5,622 bases of DNA, taken from the NCBI GenBank assembly GCA_027030565.1, contig JALVEU010000019.1, forward strand, positions 1 to 5,622. Reading direction: 5' to 3'. Below, one piece after another: positions 1 to 5,591 of the stretch. The position numbers and the translations under genes are program-made. The notes beneath the pieces were generated by a model. It was not told the origin of the DNA. It was given only the letters and a program-made list of their open reading frames with translations, and made no database searches. The stretch's first letter is position 1. Every line of letters starts with the position of its first letter. Origin of the DNA: Gammaproteobacteria bacterium (lineage in GTDB: Bacteria > Pseudomonadota > Gammaproteobacteria > JAJDOJ01).

Positions 1-712
1 TGAGCTGCAGCCGCGGGAGGATCTAGCCATGATCGCCGTCCAGGGGCCCGCCGCGCGTGCTCGGGTGCTCGATCTTTTAGAGGCGGAGGGACGCCAACGG
101 GCCGGGGCGCTGGCACCCTTCCATGCCGTCGAGCTGGGGCGCGACTGGATCGTGGCGCGCACCGGCTATACCGGCGAGGATGGATTCGAACTGATGCTCC
201 CGAACACCGAGGCGGCGGGGCTGTGGGAACGGCTCCGCAAGGCCGGTGTGCGTCCGGCGGGCCTGGGGGCGCGCGACACCCTGCGCCTGGAGGCGGGCAT
301 GCTGCTCTACGGCCAGGACATGGACGAATCCGTCACCCCCCTGGAGAGCGCCCTGGGCTGGACGGTGGCCTGGGAGCCTGCCCAGCGGGCCTTCATCGGA
401 CGCGAAGCCTTGGAGGCGCAGCGCAAGGCCGGTCCGGCGCGCAAGCTGGTGGGCTTGGCCATGGAGGGGCGGGGTGTGCCGCGTACTGGACATCCGGTGC
501 ATACTGCGTCCGGCGCCGGTGGCGTCGTGACCTCGGGGACGGTATCGCCCACGCTGAAGCGGGGCATCGCCCTGGCGCGCGTGCCGGCGGATACGGCCGG
601 GCGTGTGGCGGTGGAGATCCGGGGCCGGCATGTGCCGGCCACTGTGGTGCGGCCACGCTTCGTGCGCCAGGGCAGGGCATTGATTTCCGGAACGACGGGA
701 GAGGGCTCATGA
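1..712 (+). CDS. gcvT: Aminomethyltransferase, glycine cleavage T-protein (5'-truncated by window edge)
   Basis: This is the C-terminal 236 residues of GcvT, which transfers the one-carbon unit from the aminomethyl-lipoyl arm of GcvH to tetrahydrofolate, giving 5,10-methylene-THF and ammonia in the cytoplasm. The frame is open from base 2, and the residues before the first ATG at 29 (REDLA) match the family's conserved stretch REDL-MIAVQGP, so that ATG is internal and the real start lies upstream. Other family signatures are GYTGEDGFE at about residues 55-63 of the fragment, GLGARDTLRLEAG at 87-99, YGQDMDE shortly after, and SGTVSPTLKRGIALARVP near the C-terminus. Full-length GcvT is about 360 residues, so roughly a third is missing, including the segment expected to hold the catalytic aspartate. 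The stop codon overlaps the gcvH start as ATGA, which suggests translational coupling in a gcv operon. Confidence 0.95.
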   Translation, partial: ELQPREDLAMIAVQGPAARARVLDLLEAEGRQRAGALAPFHAVELGRDWIVARTGYTGEDGFELMLPNTEAAGLWERLRKAGVRPAGLGARDTLRLEAGMLLYGQDMDESVTPLESALGWTVAWEPAQRAFIGREALEAQRKAGPARKLVGLAMEGRGVPRTGHPVHTASGAGGVVTSGTVSPTLKRGIALARVPADTAGRVAVEIRGRHVPATVVRPRFVRQGRALISGTTGEGS

Positions 713-1101
713 GCGAGATTCCGCCAGATCTGAAGTATGCGAGCACCCACGAATGGGTGCGTATGGAGGCCGACGGGACAGCCACCGTGGGGATCACCGA
801 CCACGCCCAGGAACAGCTGGGCGATCTCGTGTTCGTCGAACTGCCCGAGGTGGGTGCCCGCTATGCGGCCGGAGACGCCTGTGCGGTGGTGGAGTCGGTC
901 AAGGCGGCTTCGGACATCTACGCGCCGATCAGCGGCACGGTGGTGGAGGTCAACGAGGCGCTGGAGGAATCGCCCCAGCTGGTCAACGAGGACCCGTACG
1001 GCGACGGCTGGCTGTTCCGGCTGGAGCCCAGCGATCCGTCCGAGCTGGACAGTCTGTTGGACGCCGCCGCGTATCTGGAGCAGATTCGAGAAAGCGAATA
1101 G
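709..1101 (+). CDS. gcvH: Glycine cleavage system H protein (lipoyl carrier)
   Basis: GcvH is the small mobile carrier of the glycine cleavage system. Its lipoyl-lysine takes the aminomethyl group from P-protein, presents it to T-protein, and is re-oxidised by dihydrolipoamide dehydrogenase (L-protein). The 130-residue length is normal for the family. Visible hallmarks are YASTHEWVR at residues 10-18, VGITDHAQEQLGDLVFVELP at 27-46, the lipoylation site ESVKAASDIYAP at 62-73 with K65 as the modified lysine, and the C-terminal NEDPYGDGWLFR. The ATG at 709 is chosen because it gives the usual N-terminus and is preceded by the purine-rich GGGAGAGGG (697-705). It overlaps the gcvT stop by ATGA. 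The frame stays open upstream inside gcvT, but that part is a shadow. gcvPA begins 34 nt downstream. Confidence 0.97.
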   Translation: MSEIPPDLKYASTHEWVRMEADGTATVGITDHAQEQLGDLVFVELPEVGARYAAGDACAVVESVKAASDIYAPISGTVVEVNEALEESPQLVNEDPYGDGWLFRLEPSDPSELDSLLDAAAYLEQIRESE

Positions 1102-1135
1102 CTGCCCCGAGGCGCGGCTTGCAACGAGGGCCACC

Positions 1136-2497
1136 ATGCCGTTCATCCCGCATACGCCGGAAGACGTTCGCCAGATGCTGGCCACCCTCGGGGTCGAGCG
1201 GATCGCCGATCTGTTCGACGAGATCCCGGCTGGGCTCCTGCGCGAGGGTGTGGAGGGGGTGCCCGCAGGCCTGCCCGAAGCCCGTGTGATGGACGAGGCA
1301 CGGTTGCGCGCTGAACGTGATCGGGTGGGCCTGAGCTTTCTGGGTGCCGGGGCTTATGAGCACCACATCCCCGCTGCGGTCTGGCAGCTGGCCACCCGGG
1401 GCGAGTTCTATACCGCTTACACCCCATACCAGCCCGAGGCCTCTCAGGGTACGCTCCAGGTGATCTACGAGTTCCAATCCATGATCACGGCCCTGACCGC
1501 GATGGAGGTGGCAAACGCATCGCTGTACGACGGGGCCTCGGCGCTCGGCGAGGCGGTGCTCATGGCGGTGCGGGCGCACCGGCGTAGCAAGTCGCGCACA
1601 GTGCTGGTGCCGCAGAGCCTCCATCCCCATTGGCGTGCGGTGCTCCAGGCGCTGACCGCGCCCCAGGGCATCGTGGTCGAGGCACTCGCCTACGATACCG
1701 TGCAGGGGTGCACCGATCCTCGGGCCCTGGCCGCTTGGGAGGGACGCGACGTGACTGCGGTGGTGATCCCCCAGCCCAACTTCTTCGGGGTGCTGGAGGA
1801 GGTCGATGCCCTCACCGACTGGGCGCACGAGCTCGGGGCCCTGGTGGTGGCTGCCGTGAATCCGGTGTCGCTGGCCCTGCTGCGCCCTCCGGGTGAATGG
1901 GGGCAGCACGGTGCAGACATCGTAGTGGGGGAGGGACAGCCGCTGGGGGTGCCTCTGTCCTCCGGCGGCCCCTATTTCGGTTTTCTGTGCACCCGCAAGT
2001 CCCTGGTCCGACAGATGCCGGGGCGCCTGGTGGGGCGGACGGTGGATGCCGACGGCCGCCCGGGCTTCGTGCTCACGCTGCAGGCCCGGGAGCAGCACAT
2101 CCGCCGCTCCAAGGCCACCTCCAACATCTGTACCAACCAGGGCCTCATGGTGACGGCGGCCACCATCCACATGGCCCTGCTCGGCCCCGAGGGGCTGGAG
2201 CGGGTGGCGGTGGCGAGCCACAACAATACGCAGGCACTGGCCGAGCGTCTGTGTGCCATCACCGGCGTGGAGCGCCGTTTCCGGGGCCCCGGATTCCACG
2301 AAGTGGCCCTACGCCTGCCGCGGCCGCCGGCCGTGGTGCTGCAACGCCTGCTGGAGGCCGGCATCCTGGGCGGTCTGGATCTGGGCAGCTACTACCCGGA
2401 GCTGGCGGATACGGTGCTGGTCTGCGCCACCGAGACCAAGACCGAGGCGGATCTCCACCGCTACGCCGAGGTCCTGGATCGGGTGCTCGCCCAGTGA
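1136..2497 (+). CDS. gcvPA: Glycine dehydrogenase (decarboxylating) subunit 1, GcvPA
   Basis: This is the N-terminal-half type of P-protein. In split systems GcvPA and GcvPB together form the PLP enzyme that decarboxylates glycine and loads the aminomethyl group on GcvH; the PLP-binding lysine sits on GcvPB. The 453-residue length is typical for GcvPA. Conserved blocks are LGAGAYEHHIP (69-79), YTPYQPEASQGTLQVIYEFQ (95-114), NASLYDGASALGEA (127-140), QPNFFGVLEE (213-222), GEGQPLGVPLSSGGPYFGF (265-283), MPGRLVGRT (294-302) and AREQHIRRSKATSNICTNQG (317-336). The start at 1136 is preferred because it yields the family N-terminus MPFIPHTPEDVRQML and has CGAGGG (1125-1130) five bases upstream; the same frame runs open back into gcvH, but that extension resembles nothing. 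The natural partner gene gcvPB would be expected directly downstream, but tpx is there instead. Confidence 0.96.
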   Translation: MPFIPHTPEDVRQMLATLGVERIADLFDEIPAGLLREGVEGVPAGLPEARVMDEARLRAERDRVGLSFLGAGAYEHHIPAAVWQLATRGEFYTAYTPYQPEASQGTLQVIYEFQSMITALTAMEVANASLYDGASALGEAVLMAVRAHRRSKSRTVLVPQSLHPHWRAVLQALTAPQGIVVEALAYDTVQGCTDPRALAAWEGRDVTAVVIPQPNFFGVLEEVDALTDWAHELGALVVAAVNPVSLALLRPPGEWGQHGADIVVGEGQPLGVPLSSGGPYFGFLCTRKSLVRQMPGRLVGRTVDADGRPGFVLTLQAREQHIRRSKATSNICTNQGLMVTAATIHMALLGPEGLERVAVASHNNTQALAERLCAITGVERRFRGPGFHEVALRLPRPPAVVLQRLLEAGILGGLDLGSYYPELADTVLVCATETKTEADLHRYAEVLDRVLAQ

Positions 2498-2505
2498 CCG
2501 GTGAG

Positions 2506-2521
2506 CGGCGTTCGTTCGCCG
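2506..2521 (+). other. Small hairpin in the gcvPA-tpx gap
   Basis: CGGCG (2506-2510) and CGCCG (2517-2521) are perfectly complementary around the 6-nt loop TTCGTT. There is no T-run after it, so it is not a standard intrinsic terminator. It lies 8 nt after the gcvPA stop. It could be a weak pause or an mRNA-processing or stability element, or chance in GC-rich DNA. Since no real terminator is visible in this gap, read-through from gcvPA into tpx is possible. Confidence 0.3.
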
Positions 2522-2541
2522 GGCCCAATGAACGTGAAACC

Positions 2542-2550
2542 GAGAGGAGG
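2542..2550 (+). promoter_or_regulatory. Strong Shine-Dalgarno site of tpx
   Basis: GAGAGGAGG ends 9 nt before the ATG at 2560 and contains a strong anti-16S match (AGGAGG). It fixes the tpx start at 2560 rather than at the in-frame GTG at 2494, and it is the strongest ribosome-binding site in the window, suggesting high expression. Confidence 0.85.
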
Positions 2551-2559
2551 ACGAAGACC

Positions 2560-3060
2560 ATGGCGACCATCACCCTGGAGGGCAATCCCATCCACACCAA
2601 CGGGGACCTGCCAGCCGTGGGCACCCAGGCCCCGGACTTCCGCCTCGTGACCAAAGACCTCAAGGACGTTTCCCTGGCCGATTTTGCAGGCAAGAAGAAG
2701 CTGCTCAACATCGTGCCGAGCCTGGATACCCCGGTGTGCGCCATCTCCACGAAGAAGTTCAGCGAGATGGCTGCGGGACGCGACGATGTGGCGGTGCTGA
2801 TCATTTCCGCCGATCTGCCTTTCGCCCAGGACCGCTTCTGCACCGCGGAAGGCATCGACAACGTGGTCACCCTGTCGATGATGCGTGACAAGGATTTCGC
2901 CCGCGACTACGGTGTGCTCATCGTAGATGGCCCGCTGGCCGGCATCACCGCCAGGGCCGTGGTGGTGCTGGACGAGAACGATCGCGTGGTCTACACGGAG
3001 CTGGTCCCGGAGATCGCCCAAGAGCCCGACTACGAGCAGGCGATCGCGGCCCTCGGCTAG
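2560..3060 (+). CDS. tpx: Thiol peroxidase (atypical 2-Cys peroxiredoxin, Tpx family)
   Basis: Tpx reduces hydrogen peroxide and organic hydroperoxides using electrons from thioredoxin. The family protein in E. coli is described as periplasmic or cytoplasmic in different reports; no signal peptide is visible here, so I infer cytoplasmic. The 166-residue length is normal. The peroxidatic site is PSLDTPVCA (residues 53-61), with T57 and C60. The resolving cysteine is C94 in DRFCTAEG, and the conserved active-site arginine is R132 in LAGITARAVVVLD. The N-terminal block ITLEGNPIHTNGDLPAVG and APDFRLV are also family-typical. These are the only two cysteines, so the intramolecular C60-C94 disulfide cycle of atypical 2-Cys enzymes should work. 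It lies 62 nt after gcvPA, where gcvPB would be expected, and is followed by a likely terminator. It may be co-transcribed with gcv or have its own promoter; no clear one is visible in the gap. Confidence 0.97.
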   Translation: MATITLEGNPIHTNGDLPAVGTQAPDFRLVTKDLKDVSLADFAGKKKLLNIVPSLDTPVCAISTKKFSEMAAGRDDVAVLIISADLPFAQDRFCTAEGIDNVVTLSMMRDKDFARDYGVLIVDGPLAGITARAVVVLDENDRVVYTELVPEIAQEPDYEQAIAALG

Positions 3061-3077
3061 GCCCCCGGGAGGGGAAA

Positions 3078-3116
3078 GGACCCCGGTTGGGGTTTCCTGC
3101 CGACCGGTCCATTTTT
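3078..3116 (+). terminator. Candidate rho-independent terminator after tpx
   Basis: GGACCCCGGT (3078-3087) pairs with ACCGGTCC (3103-3110), giving 8 base pairs with a two-base CC bulge and a 15-nt loop. It is followed directly by ATTTTT (3111-3116). It starts 18 nt after the tpx stop. A competing fold, CCCC (3081-3084) with GGGG (3089-3092) extended by GGAAA and TTTCC, is also possible, but only the first places the stem next to the T-run. It would end the gcv/tpx transcript and separate it from the lipoprotein gene. Confidence 0.65.
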
Positions 3117-3122
3117 GCGGAT

Positions 3123-3141
3123 GGCGGGCATGGAGCCCGCC
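3123..3141. other. Perfect 7-bp GC hairpin
   Basis: GGCGGGC (3123-3129) and GCCCGCC (3135-3141) are perfectly complementary around the loop ATGGA. The only nearby T-run (3158-3162) is 16 nt away, too far for an ordinary intrinsic terminator on the + strand. On the opposite strand, no T-run follows immediately beyond 3123 (the + strand T5 at 3112-3116 reads as A's there). It could be a backup structure to the tpx terminator or an operator-like inverted repeat overlapping the -35 area of a possible promoter. Confidence 0.45.
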
Positions 3142-3158
3142 GGGGGTTGTGATAGAGT
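3131..3158 (+). promoter_or_regulatory. Weak sigma70-like promoter candidate for the lipoprotein gene
   Basis: TAGAGT (3153-3158) matches the -10 consensus at four of six positions and is preceded by TGA, the extended -10 element (TGn). The best -35 candidate, TGGAGC (3131-3136), is poor (three of six) at 16-nt spacing and lies in the hairpin. Initiation near 3165 would give a leader of about 195 nt. It is placed plausibly, just after the tpx terminator, but the match is weak. Confidence 0.25.
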
Positions 3159-3344
3159 TTTTGCCGAAAGATCGGCGCGGAGCGTTCTTGGACGGCGGGA
3201 TCCCGGGGTGTCCGGGTCCAGGCGCGGGGCGTGGCAGCGTAACCGGCCGAGGGGGGCGGTGAAGGCGCGCCTGCGGTCCAGGTGCGTGGGCCGGCACACG
3301 TCCGAGTTGAGACCGATTCCGCAACGCCTTCTTCTCCAACCGTC

Positions 3345-3350
3345 AGGGGA
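3345..3350 (+). promoter_or_regulatory. Shine-Dalgarno site of the lipoprotein gene
   Basis: AGGGGA lies 9 nt before the ATG at 3360. It supports that start over the in-frame upstream codon near 3282, which would bury the signal peptide behind 26 extra residues. Confidence 0.7.
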
Positions 3351-3359
3351 ATCACAACC

Positions 3360-3431
3360 ATGATCGAACCCGGTCGCAAGGCCCTCGTCGCGCTGGCGCT
3401 TCTCGCCTTCACATGGATGCTGGCTGGATGC
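3360..3431 (+). other. Lipoprotein signal peptide and lipobox
   Basis: Residues 1-24 show an n-region with R6 and K7, a hydrophobic h-region ALVALALLAFTWM and the lipobox L21-A22-G23-C24. Signal peptidase II would cut before C24, which becomes lipidated. The following residues L-P-D-K-K lack an Asp at +2, consistent with sorting to the outer membrane in proteobacteria. Confidence 0.92.
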
Positions 3432-5591
3432 CTTCCGGACAAGAAGGACCCCAATGCGCCGGCGTTCCAGGTGTTCCTCGGCATGGTCGATGCCACCGGC
3501 AAGCCCTCCACCGTGGTTCGTGCCGGTGCGCCCCTCACTGCGACGGCCACCGTGTTCGATCAGGACGGCAATCCCGTCAAGGGTGTGGTGGTCTCGTTCA
3601 CCGCCACCGTGGCCCGCGTGGAGCCCCCCACGGCACTCACGGATTCCAACGGCAAGGCCCGTGTGCAGCTCCTCTACCAGGAAGAGGGCGGTGGTGGCGG
3701 TGGCGAACAGCCGCCGGCCCAGCCCCAGGCGCTGCTGTCCGGGGCTGGCCTGCTTGGCGGTGACAAGCTCGTGGCCTCTGTGACCGACCCGGCAGGTAAC
3801 ACCATCCAGGCGGAGAAGGGCTACGAGGTCCGGCCGCCGGACTTCGCCATGGGTTCTCCCGGACCCAACGGTTTCCAGGAAGGCGTGCTGGAGGTCTCCT
3901 CCGACACGGTCTCGGCCGGTGAATCCATTACGGTCACCGCTTACCTGGTCCACGCAGGGGACAAGACCCCGGTCAACGCGCCCCTGTTCGTGAACTTCTC
4001 CAGCGCCTGCGCCGACATCGGCCAGGCCCAGATCGACCCGAGCGTACAGCTCGACGGCGCCGGCCGGGCCATCGCCAAGTACACGGCGGGCTGCACGGGT
4101 ACGGACACCATCCTGGCGACACTGAACTTCGGGGGCGGCACCTTCACCGCTACGGCCAACGTGGCCGTGCAGTCCTCCAGTGTGGAGCGCATCGAGTTCC
4201 TGGGCATCGACGACGGGGACGGCAACGGCTTCGAGCTGGCCCCGGGCTTCATGGCCATCCGCGGGCTGGGCCACCGGGCCAACGCGCCGGAGTTCGTCAA
4301 GGTCAAGTTCCGCGTCACGGACGCCTTCGGCAACCCTGCACCCAACCGGCGGGTCGAGTTCGATTTGACCACGGCTGTCGGAGGCATCCAGGTCAATCCC
4401 GCGCAGGACTTCACCAACGCCAGCGGCGAAGTGGAGGTCATGGTGCAGACCGGTTCGGTCTCTGCCGAGACGCGGGTGGTGGCCAGCACGATCAACTCTC
4501 AGGGCCAGAGCCGGTCTGCCCTCTCGGACACCATCTTCGTCTCCCTGTTCGTGGCCGATGCGGACAGCTTTTCGCTCTCGCAGGACGGCTTCAACGTGGA
4601 GGCGGGGAGTTTCGACGGCACCGAAGTCGAGTTCACGGTCCGGGCCGCCGACATGAACAATCATGCCGTGCGGCCGGGAACGGTGATCGCTTTCCGGGCC
4701 AGCCACGGCCGCATCGAGCCCTCCTGCACCACCACCGACGACACCGGCACCTGTACGGTCACCTGGACGTCCCAGGACCCGCGGCCGGAGAGTGGACTGG
4801 TGGCCATCCTCGCCTACGTGGAGGGCGTGGAGAGCTTCAGCGACGAGAACGGCAACGGGGTGTTCGATGCCGGGGAGCCTTATTGGAACCTGCCTGAGGC
4901 CTGGGTGGACACCAACTTCAACGGCACCCGCGACGTGGGCGAACCCTACGTGGACTTCAACGTGGACGGGCGCTGGAACGACGGCGTTGGAGACGGGGGC
5001 ACCGAGACCGAGTACGCCAAATACAACGGCCTGCTGGTCTCCGACAAGGCATTCGGTCTGCTGGGCGTGCCGGGTGACATTCCACTGGCCTCCTCACAGC
5101 TGCGCACCATCAATCTGCTGGAGCAGAGTATGGTCATCGCCTCGAGCTCCACGGCGGAGATCACCGCCAGCCCCGCCAGTCCCAACGTGAGCACCCCGTT
5201 GGCCACGGATGATCCCAATCAGGCCACTGGCTCCAACGCCTCCTGTGGCTCCGACGACATCGTGGGGCCGGCCAATCCGGGCGACCCGGCCCCGGTGGTG
5301 CCGACACCCCTGGACTGCGCGATCACCATGACGGTGACGGCCACCGACATCAACGGCCTGCCCCTGCCCCAGGGGACCACCATCACGGCCACGGGCACCG
5401 GTGGATTCACCCTGCAGGGCACGACGTCGGTCACGGTACCGGAGATCCGGAATCCGGCCGCCGGTGCGGTCACCATGAGTTTCAAGATCGTGGACTCGCA
5501 GCCCGGTCAGGACGATCCCGGCACCGTGGAGGTCAAGGCGGTCACGCCCTTGGGTGTGGAGACCACGGCGAGTTTCGACGTGGACGCCTGA
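3360..5591 (+). CDS. Outer-membrane-type lipoprotein with bacterial Ig-like domains and EF-hand-like calcium loops
   Basis: I do not recognise a named gene. The 743-residue product begins with a lipoprotein signal peptide: basic R6/K7, a hydrophobic core and lipobox LAGC with C24. The +2 residue is Leu, not Asp, so the Lol rule predicts the outer membrane. The rest is beta-rich, in Ig-like units of the Big_1/invasin style: unit 1 about 47-160 (TATVFDQDGNPVKGVVVSF, then TDSNGKARVQLL), interrupted by a six-Gly/Pro-Gln linker at 110-123; unit 2 about 175-270; unit 3 about 308-395 (VTDAFGNPAPNRRVEFDL); unit 4 about 400-490; and a last unit about 655-743 (TATDINGLPLPQGTTITATG). Residues 495-542 carry EF-like loops. 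Six cysteines besides C24 form three close pairs. There is no enzyme motif and no transmembrane anchor. The likely role is a surface or periplasm-facing structural or adhesive protein; this is inference. It is probably transcribed separately from tpx. Confidence 0.9.
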   Translation: MIEPGRKALVALALLAFTWMLAGCLPDKKDPNAPAFQVFLGMVDATGKPSTVVRAGAPLTATATVFDQDGNPVKGVVVSFTATVARVEPPTALTDSNGKARVQLLYQEEGGGGGGEQPPAQPQALLSGAGLLGGDKLVASVTDPAGNTIQAEKGYEVRPPDFAMGSPGPNGFQEGVLEVSSDTVSAGESITVTAYLVHAGDKTPVNAPLFVNFSSACADIGQAQIDPSVQLDGAGRAIAKYTAGCTGTDTILATLNFGGGTFTATANVAVQSSSVERIEFLGIDDGDGNGFELAPGFMAIRGLGHRANAPEFVKVKFRVTDAFGNPAPNRRVEFDLTTAVGGIQVNPAQDFTNASGEVEVMVQTGSVSAETRVVASTINSQGQSRSALSDTIFVSLFVADADSFSLSQDGFNVEAGSFDGTEVEFTVRAADMNNHAVRPGTVIAFRASHGRIEPSCTTTDDTGTCTVTWTSQDPRPESGLVAILAYVEGVESFSDENGNGVFDAGEPYWNLPEAWVDTNFNGTRDVGEPYVDFNVDGRWNDGVGDGGTETEYAKYNGLLVSDKAFGLLGVPGDIPLASSQLRTINLLEQSMVIASSSTAEITASPASPNVSTPLATDDPNQATGSNASCGSDDIVGPANPGDPAPVVPTPLDCAITMTVTATDINGLPLPQGTTITATGTGGFTLQGTTSVTVPEIRNPAAGAVTMSFKIVDSQPGQDDPGTVEVKAVTPLGVETTASFDVDA
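4842..4985 (+). other. Tandem EF-hand-type calcium-binding loops in the lipoprotein
   Basis: Residues 495-506 (DENGNGVFDAGE) and 517-528 (DTNFNGTRDVGE) both match the 12-position EF loop exactly: D at 1, N at 3, N at 5, G at 6, D at 9 and E at 12, and each is followed by PY. A third copy at 532-542 (DFNVDGRWNDG) keeps D1, N3, D5, G6 and N9 but lacks the E at 12. The loops are 22 and 15 residues apart, start to start, without the flanking helices of true EF-hands, as in dockerin- or thrombospondin-like calcium loops. Calcium binding is inferred from the motif. Confidence 0.75.

Larger units (their letters stand above)
3117..3359. other. Intergenic leader between the terminator and the lipoprotein gene
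   Basis: This stretch of 243 nt has no convincing gene. It contains a perfect 7-bp hairpin at its start (3123-3141), a weak promoter-like element near 3131-3158, the palindrome GGGATCCC, and an 8-bp direct repeat GGTCCAGG at 3215-3222 and 3275-3282 (60 nt apart, flanks partly similar). An 82-codon frame from TTG 3115 ends at 3363, overlapping the lipoprotein start, but it is arginine-rich, lacks a ribosome-binding site and has no recognisable similarity. I do not recognise a known riboswitch. The region most likely holds the promoter and 5' untranslated leader of the downstream gene. Confidence 0.5.

Noticed and set aside
29..712. A shortened gcvT starting at ATG 29
   Set aside because: The frame is open to the window edge, and the residues before this ATG match the conserved GcvT sequence, so it is an internal methionine in a gene cut by the window.
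983..2299. 438-codon open frame on the - strand over gcvPA
   Set aside because: It is a shadow of gcvPA, whose conserved blocks are unmistakable; the antisense product shows no motif.
2494..3060. tpx starting at GTG 2494 with 22 extra residues
   Set aside because: The ATG at 2560 gives the family's normal N-terminus and has a strong GAGAGGAGG at ideal spacing; the extension is charged and resembles no leader or signal peptide.
3211..3290. GGTCCAGG direct repeat as an attachment site or insertion scar
   Set aside because: Only 8 bp are exact, no integrase, transposase or tRNA is near, and the sequence between has no element-like content.
3142..3359. Riboswitch (c-di-GMP, cobalamin or glycine type) in the lipoprotein leader
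   Set aside because: I looked for the conserved core sequences by eye and found none that fit.
3115..3363. 82-codon + frame ending in ATGA overlap with the lipoprotein start
   Set aside because: The TTG start lies within the T-run of the terminator and has no Shine-Dalgarno; the product is Arg-rich and featureless. The overlap with the next start may be chance, so it is mentioned only within the leader finding.
3057..4706. 549-codon open frame on the - strand over the lipoprotein gene
   Set aside because: It runs antisense to a gene with a clear lipobox, ribosome-binding site and Ig-like segments. Long antisense frames are expected in GC-rich coding DNA, and the product (rich in His, Arg, Gly) resembles no family.
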